DNA from: Opitutaceae bacterium
Lineage (GTDB): Bacteria; Verrucomicrobiota; Verrucomicrobiia; Opitutales; Opitutaceae
Length of the DNA: 56,288 nucleotides
NCBI GenBank assembly: GCA_003151515.1
Contig: PLXS01000028.1
Span: 1-56,288 of the forward strand
Direction of reading: 5' to 3'
The position numbers were made by a program, and so were the translations under genes. A model generated the notes under the pieces. That model did not search any database and was not told the origin of the DNA. It worked only from the letters and a program-made list of their open reading frames with translations. Positions 1 to 9,209 of the stretch are shown here, piece by piece (the first letter of the stretch is position 1; each line of letters opens with the position of its first letter).

Positions 1-36
1 ACAGTTTTATTTAAAATGCTCTAGGGTCTGCTTGCA

Positions 37-1272
37 CTACTCGTAGCGCAGCGCCTCAATGGGGTCCAGGGACGCCGCCTTCCAGGCCGGATAGAGGCCG
101 AACACCATCCCTATCGCCGAGCACACGACAACACCCGTGGCCGCCCATCCCCACGGGAAGACGATCGAGGCGGACAGGAACATCGCGAGCGCGTCGCCCG
201 CGACCGTGCCCAGCAGGATGCCGACCAGGCCGCCCGTCACGGAGAGGACCACGGATTCGACGAGGAATTGGTTGAGGATCAGGATCTTGCGGGCGCCTAT
301 CGCCTTGCGGATCCCGATCTCGCGGGTGCGCTCGGTGACGCTGACGAGCATGATGTTCATGATCCCTATCCCTGCGGCCAGGAGCGCGATTGCGCTGATG
401 ACGAAGGCGCCCGAGCTCACCACGTCGGCCACGCTGGCGAACGCAGCGACCAGCGAGTCGTTCGAGTAGACCTCGAAGTCGTTTTCCTGCTCGGGTCTGA
501 GCCCGCGGGTGAGCCTCATCGCGCCGATGCCCTTGTCCATGGTCGCATTGTACACCTCCTGGGACGGCGACTGCGTCGCGATGTTGACCGAGTATTTCTC
601 GGCCCCGAAGTCCATGAGGAACCGGGTAATCGGAATCTCCATGATGCCGTCCTCGCTCCCGCCGAACATCGTCCCCTTGGCCGCGAAGGTCCCGATGACC
701 GTGTACGTGCGCCCGTTCGCCTTGACGACCTTGCCCAGCGGGCTCTCCGAGGGGAAGAGCTTGGAGACGATGTCCTGCCCTATGATCGCCACCGGCCGCA
801 CCAAGTCGACGTCCGCGGACGTGAAGTTGCGTCCGGTGCCGATCGCGAACTGGTTGGCGATGAGGAAGTGCTCGTTCGTGCCGCCGAACGTGATCCCCTT
901 CGTTGTCTTGTGGTTGCCATAGGAGGCCTGCACGAGGGGGTTGCCGTTCGCGAAGACCTTGAGGCACACGATGTCGGCCGTGCCCTTCATCATGTCGATG
1001 TAGCGGTCCGCCTGCTCGAGGGTAATCCGGCGCCGCGACTCGTATTTGAACGCGTCGGAGCCGTTGACCCCGAAGGCCGGCCAGCGGGAGAACTGGAACA
1101 TGTTCGAGCCGAGGAAGCTCAGGCCCGTCTCAATCGAGCCGCGAAGGGCGGAGACCGCCGTCATCACCCCGATCACGGAGAAGACGCCGATCGTGATGCC
1201 CGACATCGTGAGGAACGAGCGCAGCTTGTTCGTCCCGAGCGCGCCGAACGCCATCCTGAGTATCTCACTCAT
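37..1272 (-). CDS. ABC transporter permease, MacB/FtsX type
   Basis: Inner-membrane permease of 411 residues. It has the MacB layout: one N-terminal membrane segment (about residues 17-42), a large periplasmic domain, then three C-terminal membrane segments in the FtsX domain (about residues 285-405). The sequence [17 protein letters not shown] motif seen here as [15 protein letters not shown] after the second segment is the usual cytoplasmic coupling loop. It is last in a four-gene minus-strand set (adaptor, ATPase, permease, permease) and its start overlaps the end of the preceding permease by 8 bp, so it is translationally coupled. It probably forms a heterodimer with that permease. The substrate is unknown; relatives export lipoproteins, peptides or antibiotics. 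Confidence 0.93.
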   Translation of the reverse strand: MSEILRMAFGALGTNKLRSFLTMSGITIGVFSVIGVMTAVSALRGSIETGLSFLGSNMFQFSRWPAFGVNGSDAFKYESRRRITLEQADRYIDMMKGTADIVCLKVFANGNPLVQASYGNHKTTKGITFGGTNEHFLIANQFAIGTGRNFTSADVDLVRPVAIIGQDIVSKLFPSESPLGKVVKANGRTYTVIGTFAAKGTMFGGSEDGIMEIPITRFLMDFGAEKYSVNIATQSPSQEVYNATMDKGIGAMRLTRGLRPEQENDFEVYSNDSLVAAFASVADVVSSGAFVISAIALLAAGIGIMNIMLVSVTERTREIGIRKAIGARKILILNQFLVESVVLSVTGGLVGILLGTVAGDALAMFLSASIVFPWGWAATGVVVCSAIGMVFGLYPAWKAASLDPIEALRYE

Positions 1273-2518
1273 AGCGCAGCGCGTCGACCGGATCCAGGCG
1301 TGACGCCCCCCAGGCCGGGATGATGCCTGAAAGCACCCCCGTGGCGATGGACACCAGCATCGACACGACGACGAGGAGCAGGGAGAACTCGATCGGGAAG
1401 TTGGGCATCGCCGCCTTGACCCCCGCGAACAGGCCGTAGGTCAGGCCGAGCCCGATGACGCCGCCCAGCACGCAGATCGAAACGGCCTCTATCAGGAACT
1501 GCAGGAGTATGGTGAAGCGGCGGGCGCCGAGGGCCTTGCGGGTCCCGATCTCCTTCGTGCGCTCCTTAACGCTGACAAACGTGATGTTCATGATCCCGAT
1601 GGCCCCGACAAAGAGCGCCAGGCCGGTCACGAACAGGCCGGCGAACGCGATGCCCTTCTTGATCGGGTCGAGCTTCTCCTTGAACGCCTCGCCCCCGTTT
1701 ATCGAGAAGTTGTCCCGCTGGCCCGGCTGCTGTCCCCGCACGCGGCGCATGTCCCCGGTCAGCTCCTCGCGGGCCTGGTCGATGCGGTTCTTGTCCTTCA
1801 TCTTGACCATGATCTCCGTTTCGTCGTTGCGCACGCCGTAGTACTTGTGGAAGGCGCCGAGCGGCATGACCATCTGGTTGTCGAAGCTGAAGAGACCAAG
1901 GAACGACCCCTGGCGCGCGAGGACGCCGATCACCTCGAACGGCTGGCCGGCGACGATCACGGTGGCTCCTAGCGCCGAGCGCGCCGGGAACAACGCCTGG
2001 GCGACGTCGCTTCCAAGGATGCAGACCTGCCTTGCGGCCTGGTCCTCGGCGTCGGTGAAGAGCCGGCCCTCCGCGAAGTCCGCCGTGAGGACGCGCCCGT
2101 AGTCGGCCGAGGTGCCCCTGGTGAAGACTCCGCTCACGCTCAGTCCGTTGGCCTTGAGCGCCGTCGCGCGGAACGCCGAGAACACCGCGAATTCGAGCTC
2201 CGAGTTCTCGGTCGAGTCGATGATCCTGTTGAGCTTCAGGACGTCCTCGGGCTTCACGTAGGGGCGGTCGACGTAGTTCCACCAGTCCTCCGCCCCGAGC
2301 CAGGGCCACTTGTCCACGTAGAGGATGTCGCCGCCGAGCATCGCCAGGCTCTTCTCGAAGCCTATGTCGATGCCCCGGATCGCCGTCCCCATGAGGGTCA
2401 CCGCCACGATGCCGATCACGACCCCCAGCGCGGTCAGCGCGGAGCGCATCTTGTTCGCGCGGATCTGCGCCATCGCGATCCGCACGGACTCGTTGAACTC
2501 GTAGAGTAGCCTGCCCAT
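1265..2518 (-). CDS. ABC transporter permease, MacB/FtsX type
   Basis: A second MacB-like permease of 417 residues: N-terminal membrane helix at about residues 25-45, a periplasmic MacB_PCD domain, and a C-terminal FtsX domain with three helices and a [15 protein letters not shown] coupling motif. I chose the ATG at 2518, which begins [13 protein letters not shown], over an upstream in-frame start at 2554. From 2518 the gene begins 10 bp after the ATPase stop; from 2554 it would run into the ATPase gene and add an Arg-rich tail with no family match. It pairs with the downstream permease, so this exporter uses two different permeases rather than a MacB homodimer. Confidence 0.92.
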   Translation of the reverse strand: MGRLLYEFNESVRIAMAQIRANKMRSALTALGVVIGIVAVTLMGTAIRGIDIGFEKSLAMLGGDILYVDKWPWLGAEDWWNYVDRPYVKPEDVLKLNRIIDSTENSELEFAVFSAFRATALKANGLSVSGVFTRGTSADYGRVLTADFAEGRLFTDAEDQAARQVCILGSDVAQALFPARSALGATVIVAGQPFEVIGVLARQGSFLGLFSFDNQMVMPLGAFHKYYGVRNDETEIMVKMKDKNRIDQAREELTGDMRRVRGQQPGQRDNFSINGGEAFKEKLDPIKKGIAFAGLFVTGLALFVGAIGIMNITFVSVKERTKEIGTRKALGARRFTILLQFLIEAVSICVLGGVIGLGLTYGLFAGVKAAMPNFPIEFSLLLVVVSMLVSIATGVLSGIIPAWGASRLDPVDALRYE

Positions 2519-2528
2519 GGCGCGCCTT

Positions 2529-3260
<732 letters not shown>

Positions 3261-3273
3261 GGCGTGGCGTGGC

Positions 3274-4677
3274 CTACTTGGTCTCGGCCGTTTCGGCCTT
3301 GGGCTTTTCGATGCGGATCTTCGAGCCGTCCTTGAGCAGGCGGCTGATGGCTGCGTAGCTGCCCGAGACGATCTCGTCGCCCGCCTTCACGCCGGACTTG
3401 ATCTCGATGTCCGTGTTGTCGGCGATCCCGGTCTCGATCTTGGCCGCCTTGACCTTGTCGCCGTCGCGCACGAAGACGATGCGCAGCAGCTTCTCGCGGT
3501 CGCGCTGGGAGTCCGTCTTGTCGTTGGTCACCTCGATGTCGTTGCCCGAGCGGTCCTTGACCTCCTTCTCCTTCTTCTTCGCGATTTCGTCGGCGTTCAT
3601 GCCGGCCTTGTCCCTCACGGTCACCGCCTGGATCGGGATCGCCACCACGTCCTTCACGGTCTGCGTCTCGATGTCGGCCGTCGCGCTCATGCCCGGCCTC
3701 AGCGTCGCGTCCTTGTCCGCAATGCGGATCTTGACGATGAAATTGGTCACCTCGTCCGAGACCGTGCCCGAGGACTGCCCGGAGGTCCCGCTTCCGCTGC
3801 CGCCGTTGTTGTCGGCCGAGGCCGCGATCTCGCGCACTGTCCCGATGAACTTGCGGTCCGGGTAGGCGTCGATGCTGATCTTCACGGGGTTGCCCACCTT
3901 GACGTTGACGATGTCGTTCTCGTTCACCTTGACCCGCACCTCCATCTTGCTCAGGTCGGCGACGCGCATGATCTCCGTCCCCGCGAACTCGCTGGAGGAC
4001 TGGACGCGCTCGCCGACCTCCGAGGAGCGCGAGCTGACGGTGCCGTCCATCGGGGCGAAGATGGAGGTCTTCGACAGGGAGTCCTTGGCCTGCTTGAGGA
4101 GGCCCTCGGCCTCCTCGACCTGGGCGAGCGCCGACTGCCGCGCGGCCTTGGCCCCGTCATACGCCGTCTTGTACGTGACGTAGTCAAAGTCGGAGACGAG
4201 CTTCCGGTCGTAGAGGTCCTGGTACTTCTTCAGGTCCGCCTCGGCCTTCTCGAGCTGCACCTGGCTGTTCTCGGCCCCCGCGCGGGCGGCCGCGACGGCC
4301 GCCGTCTGCTGGTCGACCTGGGCCTGATAGAAGTCGGGCTTTATCTTCACGATCACCTCGCCCTTGTCCACATGCGCGCCTTCCCTGAACGGCAGGGCCA
4401 CGATCTCTCCGTACACCTCGGGCGAGATCTTCACCTCGACCTCGGGCTGGACCTTGCCCGTGGCCGTCACGACCTGGACGATCGTCTTGACCGTGGCCTT
4501 GTCCGTGGTGACGGCGATTCCGACGTTCGCGCTTCGCTTCTTCATCACGGCGAGCACGATGGCCACCAGCAGGAGCGCGGATAGGCCGATGACCCACCAC
4601 TTGAGCTTGGATTTCCTGCGCGGCTTAGCCGCAGAGGACTGCACGGTCGCGGTTCCAGGGGAGAGGTCGGCGGTCAT
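3274..4677 (-). CDS. MacA/HlyD-family periplasmic adaptor subunit
   Basis: Membrane fusion protein of 467 residues, first gene of the export operon. A cytoplasmic Lys/Arg-rich N-terminus is followed by one membrane helix (about residues 25-43). Then come the first half of the lipoyl domain ([19 protein letters not shown]), a coiled-coil hairpin (about residues 115-190), the second lipoyl half with [13 protein letters not shown], and beta-barrel and membrane-proximal domains. It is longer than MacA (about 370 residues) because of a Gly/Ser-rich insert near residue 290 and a Lys/Glu-rich insert near residue 365. The start at 4677 (MTADLSPG) is preferred over one at 4884, whose extra residues look like translated non-coding DNA. 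No outer-membrane TolC partner lies nearby. Confidence 0.92.
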   Translation of the reverse strand: MTADLSPGTATVQSSAAKPRRKSKLKWWVIGLSALLLVAIVLAVMKKRSANVGIAVTTDKATVKTIVQVVTATGKVQPEVEVKISPEVYGEIVALPFREGAHVDKGEVIVKIKPDFYQAQVDQQTAAVAAARAGAENSQVQLEKAEADLKKYQDLYDRKLVSDFDYVTYKTAYDGAKAARQSALAQVEEAEGLLKQAKDSLSKTSIFAPMDGTVSSRSSEVGERVQSSSEFAGTEIMRVADLSKMEVRVKVNENDIVNVKVGNPVKISIDAYPDRKFIGTVREIAASADNNGGSGSGTSGQSSGTVSDEVTNFIVKIRIADKDATLRPGMSATADIETQTVKDVVAIPIQAVTVRDKAGMNADEIAKKKEKEVKDRSGNDIEVTNDKTDSQRDREKLLRIVFVRDGDKVKAAKIETGIADNTDIEIKSGVKAGDEIVSGSYAAISRLLKDGSKIRIEKPKAETAETK

Positions 4678-4755
4678 TGGTGTAGCATTCACGTGTAAAT
4701 GGATAGCGGTCAACCGATCAACCCAGGATATCTGCCCGCGCCCGCCTGCGAATAC

Positions 4756-4786
4756 GCGTGGAGGGGCCCCGGGGGCCCCCCCACGC
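4756..4786. repeat. Strong GC hairpin in the ppgK-macA gap
   Basis: Arms GCGTGG and CCACGC flank a second paired block, GGGGCCC and GGGCCCC, with one A/C mismatch between blocks and a three-base loop CGG. This gives 13 pairs in 31 bases. It lies in the 287-bp gap between the ppgK stop (4965) and the macA start (4677). No T-run follows on either strand, so it is not a textbook terminator; it may still end ppgK transcription or structure the macA leader. Nothing else in the gap 4678-4964 looks like a gene. Confidence 0.5.
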
Positions 4787-4964
4787 CAACACAACTGACA
4801 ACGGGCAAGGGATAACCGGTCGGGCGCCTGCGGGTTGCACGGCGCCTCCGGCAGCGGGCTGGGTGTCGCTTGGCATGACACCACAACACCGACCGCGGCT
4901 GAAAGTTACACCGAACTTTGATGAACGGGCGGCCCGGCGGATGGGCGGGCGGCCCGGGGGGGCC

Positions 4965-5705
4965 CTAGGAGCGGCGCTCCTGCTCGGCCCAGAGCGCCGC
5001 GCCCACGATCCCGGCCTCGTTCAGGAACTCGGCCGGCACGAGGCGAGCCCGGGTGGTGATGTATTTGAAGAACCTGTCGTGCTTTGCGCTCACGCCGCCC
5101 CCGATGATGATGAGTTCCGGCCAGAACAGGTCCTCCAGGGTGCCGACATAGAGGCTGAGCCGGCGCCCCCACTGCTTCCACGTGAGGCCCTTGCGGCGCC
5201 TCGCGGCCGCCGACACGCGCCGCTCCGCGTCCCGGCCGTCCATCTGCAGGTGGCCAAGCTCGCAGGGAAAGAGCGCCCCGCGGAAGAAGAGCACGGAGCC
5301 GATGCCTGTGCCCAGGGTGAGCATGAGCGCCTTTCCGGCAAACCGGCGGCCTGCGCCGAACTTCATCTCGGCCAGCCCCGCGGCCGCCGCGTCGTTCGTG
5401 ATCGCAACGGGTCGCCCAAGGGCCTTCGAGAAGAGCTCCTGTGCATCGCAGCCGATGAACTTCTTGTCGAGGTTCGCGGAGGTTAGGATCGTGCCCCCGT
5501 GGACGACGCCCGGGAACCCGATCCCGACCGGCCCGCGCCACCTGAAGTGCGCGCCGATCATCCCCGCGGCCTCCGCCATTTCCACCGGCGACAGCTGCAG
5601 GGGCGTCTCGATCCTGAACCGTCCCGCAAGGTGGCGGCCGGTGGCCGTGTCGACCGGAGCGCCCTTGATCGCCGAGCCCCCAATGTCTATGCCTAGGACT
5701 CTCAT
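4965..5705 (-). CDS. ppgK: Polyphosphate glucokinase (ROK-like)
   Basis: Predicted to phosphorylate glucose using polyphosphate or ATP, giving glucose-6-phosphate in the cytoplasm. The 246-residue protein has the phosphate-binding motif DIGGSAIKG at residues 6-14, the sugar-binding region with GIGFPGVV, the aspartate motif TNDAAAAGLAEMKFGAG, the second phosphate motif LGTGIGSVLF, and the C-terminal IIIGGGVS adenosine motif. Length and order match PpgK rather than the larger NagC/ROK regulators, as there is no helix-turn-helix. The ATG at 5705 (MRVLGIDIGG) places the motif at the very N-terminus as in the family. It is divergent from the DsbA-like gene. Confidence 0.9.
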   Translation of the reverse strand: MRVLGIDIGGSAIKGAPVDTATGRHLAGRFRIETPLQLSPVEMAEAAGMIGAHFRWRGPVGIGFPGVVHGGTILTSANLDKKFIGCDAQELFSKALGRPVAITNDAAAAGLAEMKFGAGRRFAGKALMLTLGTGIGSVLFFRGALFPCELGHLQMDGRDAERRVSAAARRRKGLTWKQWGRRLSLYVGTLEDLFWPELIIIGGGVSAKHDRFFKYITTRARLVPAEFLNEAGIVGAALWAEQERRS

Positions 5706-5784
5706 TGGCGCCCACGAAAGCACGCCCGTCACCCCTTTACAATTCCCCCTTTTGGCCCGCCGCCCCCTGTCCAGCCCGCGCACC

Positions 5785-5813
5785 TTGACGCGGGGCCCGC
5801 CGCCCGCTCCATT
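5785..5813 (+). promoter_or_regulatory. Candidate promoter of the DsbA-like gene
   Basis: A good -35 hexamer TTGACG (5785-5790), a 17-bp spacer, and a weak -10 TCCATT (5808-5813). The ATG is at 5820, so a start site 6-8 bases after the -10 would give a leaderless or nearly leaderless mRNA. The -10 is poor, so confidence is low. Confidence 0.35.
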
Positions 5814-5819
5814 TCCCAC

Positions 5820-6479
5820 ATGAAGGTCACCTACTACGTCGAGGTCCTGTCATCCTGGTGCCATTGGGTGGAGCCCTCCTGGGCCGAGCTCAAGCAAAGA
5901 TACGCCGGCCGCGCCGAGTTCGAGTGGAGGATCGCTCTCATGCGCCACGAGGACTTCCCGGTCTCGCGCGCCCAGTGCGATTGGTTCTACCGGCGCAGCG
6001 GCAGCACCGTCATGCGCTCGCCGCTCATGCTCAACTCCGGCTGGTTCGAGGAGGCGCGCAGGGGCGACTACTCGAGCCCGAACCTCGTCGCCGAGGCCGC
6101 CAGGGACTTCGGGTTCTCGGACGACACGGTGCGGCTGGCCATCACCCGGGCCGCCTTGGTCGAGGGTCGCAAGGTGGGCGACATGGCGGTCGCCGCCGCC
6201 GTGGCCTCAAAGGCCTGCGGCGTCCCGGCGAAAAAGCTCAGGGCGAGCGCGGAATCCGCCGCCGTCGTCGCGCGCGTCCAGGCGAGCACCGCGGAGTTCC
6301 ACGCGCACAGGATCACGCAGCGCCCGGCCTTCGTCCTCGAGGACGCGATCGGCGACAAGGCTGTCTTCTCGGGACTCGTGCGGATCGAGCCGCTCGCGGC
6401 GACCCTAGACGCCATGATCTCGGACACGGCCGCCTACGCCGCCCACGCAGCCCACCACGGGGCGGCGCCGAAGGCCTGA
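5820..6479 (+). CDS. DsbA-like thioredoxin-fold protein (FrnE/HCCA isomerase type)
   Basis: A 219-residue cytoplasmic protein with no signal peptide. The N-terminus MKVTYYVEVLSSWCHW matches the opening strand and active-site loop of DSBA-like thioredoxin-fold proteins (PF01323), a group that includes FrnE and 2-hydroxychromene-2-carboxylate isomerases. Only one cysteine is present in the loop (C14, in SWCHW), so it cannot run a CxxC redox cycle; a glutathione-type isomerase or transferase role is more likely. A helical insert carries SPNLVAEAARDFG, and a cis-proline loop (QRPAFVL) comes near residue 180. It is followed 12 bp later by the aldo/keto reductase, probably in one operon. Confidence 0.75.
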   Translation: MKVTYYVEVLSSWCHWVEPSWAELKQRYAGRAEFEWRIALMRHEDFPVSRAQCDWFYRRSGSTVMRSPLMLNSGWFEEARRGDYSSPNLVAEAARDFGFSDDTVRLAITRAALVEGRKVGDMAVAAAVASKACGVPAKKLRASAESAAVVARVQASTAEFHAHRITQRPAFVLEDAIGDKAVFSGLVRIEPLAATLDAMISDTAAYAAHAAHHGAAPKA

Positions 6480-6491
6480 ACCCGCCGCGCC

Positions 6492-7475
6492 ATGGACTAC
6501 GTCAACCTGGGTTCGACGGGGCTGAAGGTTTCGAGGCTCTGCCTCGGGTGCATGACCTACGGCTCCAAGAAATGGAGGGACTGGGTGCTCGACGAGGAGG
6601 AGGCCAGACCGTTCATCCGGCGCGCCCTCGAGCTCGGGATCAACTTCTTCGACACGGCGGACATGTACTCGCTTGGGGCGAGCGAGGAGGTCCTGGGGCG
6701 GGCCCTGAAGGACTTCGGGCCCGGCCGCGACCGCGTCGTCGTCGCGACCAAGGTATTCAACGCGATGGGCGACGACCCGAACCAGCGCGGCCTCTCGCGA
6801 AAGCACATCCGCCACTCGATCGAGGCGAGCCTGCGGCGTCTGGGGACCGACTACGTCGACCTTTACCAGATCCACCGGTTCGATCCCGAGACCCCGATCG
6901 AGGAGACGATGGGGGCGCTGGACGACCTCGTTCGCGCGGGCAAGGTGCTGCACCTTGGCGCGTCGTCGATGTTCGCATGGCAGTTCGCCAAGATGCTGGG
7001 CGTCGCCGGCGCCCGGGGATGGTCCCCGTTCGTGACGATGCAGAACCACTACAACCTGCTCTACCGCGAGGAGGAGCGCGAGATGATCCCCCTGTGCGCC
7101 GACCGGTCGGTCGGCCTGATCCCGTGGAGCCCGCTTGCGCGCGGGCTCCTGGCCCGCGGCGCGGGCGCCGGCGCAACGGCCCGCACGAAGACCGACGAGT
7201 ACGCGCGCATGCTCTACGGGGCGGAGCTCCCGGAGGCGGACCGCGCGGTCATCGCCGCGGTGCATGCCGTGGCGGCCGCACGCGGCGCCACGCCGGCCCA
7301 GGTCGCCCTCGCCTGGCTGCGCGGCAAGCGCGGCGTCGTCGCCCCGATCATCGGGGCGTCCAAGCCCCACCACCTTGAGGACGCCGCCCAGTCCCTCGCC
7401 CTGAACCTGACGCCGCAGGAGGTCGCCTCGCTGGAGGCCCCCTACGTCCCGCACGGGGTTTCCGGCCACCGATGA
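6492..7475 (+). CDS. Aldo/keto reductase
   Basis: NADPH-dependent oxidoreductase of 327 residues with the (beta/alpha)8 AKR fold. The N-terminus (YVNLGSTGLKVSRLCLG) and FFDTADMYSLGASEEVLGRAL give the catalytic Asp and Tyr. The catalytic Lys is in VVVATKVF and the His in DLYQIHRFD. The cofactor site includes GASSMFAWQF, LIPWSPLARGLL, and IIGASKPHHLEDA near the C-terminus. The closest pattern is the YajO/Tas/GSP69 type. Its stop overlaps the start of the metallophosphoesterase by 4 bp (ATGA), so the two are coupled. The natural substrate cannot be told from sequence. Confidence 0.92.
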   Translation: MDYVNLGSTGLKVSRLCLGCMTYGSKKWRDWVLDEEEARPFIRRALELGINFFDTADMYSLGASEEVLGRALKDFGPGRDRVVVATKVFNAMGDDPNQRGLSRKHIRHSIEASLRRLGTDYVDLYQIHRFDPETPIEETMGALDDLVRAGKVLHLGASSMFAWQFAKMLGVAGARGWSPFVTMQNHYNLLYREEEREMIPLCADRSVGLIPWSPLARGLLARGAGAGATARTKTDEYARMLYGAELPEADRAVIAAVHAVAAARGATPAQVALAWLRGKRGVVAPIIGASKPHHLEDAAQSLALNLTPQEVASLEAPYVPHGVSGHR

Positions 7476-8992
7476 GCCCGCGCGCGGCCGTCCTGGGCGC
7501 GATGGTCGCCGCGCTCGCCGCGGCCTCCCGCCTGTTCGCCGCGACCGGATTCGTGTTCGACGACCGCAACGGGGACGGCCTGCGCGGCGCCGGCGAACCG
7601 GGCATCGCCTCGGTCGCCGTGTCGAACGGCGTCGACGTCACCCTGACCGACCCGAGCGGCTTCTACCGGCTGCCCGACAGGGCCGGGCAGCGAGTGTTCG
7701 TCATCAAGCCGCGGGGCTGGTGCCCTCCCCTTGGCGCGGACAACGTGGCCCGCCTCGGGGCGCCGGCGGCCGGCGCCTCCGGCGAGTTGAACTTCCCCCT
7801 GCGGCCCCGGCATGAGCCGGTCGAGCTGCGCGTTCTCGTGCTCACGGACCCGCAGCCATCGTCCGAGGCCGAGGCCGGGTACCTGGAGAGGGGCCTGCTG
7901 GCGCGCCTCGGCAGGAGGCCCGACGTGGCGCTCGGCGTTACGCTCGGCGACATAGTCTACGACAGGCCGGACCTGTTCGGTCGCGTGAACGCCCTCCTGG
8001 GCGGCGTGGGCGTGCCCTGGTACAGCGTCCCCGGCAACCACGACAAGGCCCTGGGCACGCCGGACGAGGGCGCCAGCGTCGCAGCCTTCGAGTCGGTCTA
8101 CGGGCCCTCGACGTACGCGTTCCACGCGGGGCCCGCGCTGTTCGTGGCCCTGGACGACGTGAGGCCGCTCGGCGGGCCCCGCTTCATCGGAGGGCTGCGG
8201 CCGGACCAGTTCGAATTCCTCTCGAACGTGCTCAAGACATCCCCGCGTGACGAGTGGCTGGTCCTGATAGTGCACATCCCCCTCTTTCTGCCCTACCCGG
8301 ACAGCCCGGAGACGTTCCGGGCGCCGGACCGCATGCGCCTGTTCGGGATGCTAAGGGAGCGCGTCCACGTCCTCATCCTCTCCGGCCACACCCACTACCA
8401 GCGCCACGTGGAGCACGGGCCGGCGGACGGCTGGACGGGGGCGGCGCCGCTTCACGAGTACAACGTCGCGGCCGCCTGCGGAGGTTTCTGGGGCGGGCCG
8501 CCCGGGCCCGACGGCGTGCCCGTGTCCACGATGGCGGACGGAACGCCGCCGGGGTACGCGCTCCTCGGGTTCAACGGCGGCTCCGTCTCGATGGACTACT
8601 TTCCGGCGCTGCTGCAGGCGGACCACCAGCTGGAGGTCCATGCGCCGGCCGCCGTGGCCCACCACCAGGGCTACGTCTCGTTCTTCGCGAACGTGTTCAA
8701 CGGGGACGACCAGTGGGCCGTGGAGGCGCGAATCGACAGCCGCGCCTGGCTCCCGATGGCCCGCACGCTCGGGTGGGACCCCTCGTATGCCGACGCCTAC
8801 CTTGCCCAGGACAGGGCCGCGCGCCCCCTTGCGGGCCCGAGGCTTCCCCCTCCCGTGGTCTGCTACCACCTCTGGCGCGGCACGCTCCCGGCGGACCTGG
8901 CGGTGGGCGCGCACGTCCTGCAGGTGAGGGCGCGCGCGCCCGGCGGCGGGCAGTACGTGTCCGAGCGCACCGTGGACATCGTCAGGCCCTGA
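7472..8992 (+). CDS. Secreted calcineurin-like metallophosphoesterase
   Basis: A 506-residue exported protein. A signal peptide occupies about residues 1-23 (ending RLFAA). A small beta domain follows (about residues 25-110), with VFDDRNGDGLRGAGEPGI and a PSGFYRLP strand, resembling the calcineurin-like N-terminal domain. The catalytic domain (about 112-370) has TDPQP, GDIVYD, GNHD, VHIPLF and GHTHYQRH metal-ligand motifs in family order. The C-terminal beta domain is also seen in this family. TDPQP replaces the usual DxH motif of phosphoesterases; I do not know how this changes the metal site. It overlaps the aldo/keto reductase by ATGA. The substrate is unknown. Confidence 0.88.
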   Translation: MSPRAAVLGAMVAALAAASRLFAATGFVFDDRNGDGLRGAGEPGIASVAVSNGVDVTLTDPSGFYRLPDRAGQRVFVIKPRGWCPPLGADNVARLGAPAAGASGELNFPLRPRHEPVELRVLVLTDPQPSSEAEAGYLERGLLARLGRRPDVALGVTLGDIVYDRPDLFGRVNALLGGVGVPWYSVPGNHDKALGTPDEGASVAAFESVYGPSTYAFHAGPALFVALDDVRPLGGPRFIGGLRPDQFEFLSNVLKTSPRDEWLVLIVHIPLFLPYPDSPETFRAPDRMRLFGMLRERVHVLILSGHTHYQRHVEHGPADGWTGAAPLHEYNVAAACGGFWGGPPGPDGVPVSTMADGTPPGYALLGFNGGSVSMDYFPALLQADHQLEVHAPAAVAHHQGYVSFFANVFNGDDQWAVEARIDSRAWLPMARTLGWDPSYADAYLAQDRAARPLAGPRLPPPVVCYHLWRGTLPADLAVGAHVLQVRARAPGGGQYVSERTVDIVRP

Positions 8993-9209
8993 GGGCTGCC
9001 TGGCGCCTTGCGCGCGCTTACCGGATTCCCGGTAAAGATCCGCATTCACCGGGGCGGACCGGGGGGCGCACCGTCGACGTCCCATTCGCACCGCAGCGCA
9101 CCCCCTTCTGTGCCTCCTTGCCGCCTGCGCGCTCTTCCCGGCGCGCTTAGCGCACGCGCAGGCGCCCGCGGAGCCTGCGCCTCCGCAGGAGGCGCAGGAC
9201 ACGGACGGG

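Noticed and set aside
8993..9209. A TTG-start frame of 138 codons at 9008
   Set aside because: It overlaps the sensor gene in another frame and lacks a signal peptide or domain, while the sensor frame in the same DNA encodes a clear signal peptide.
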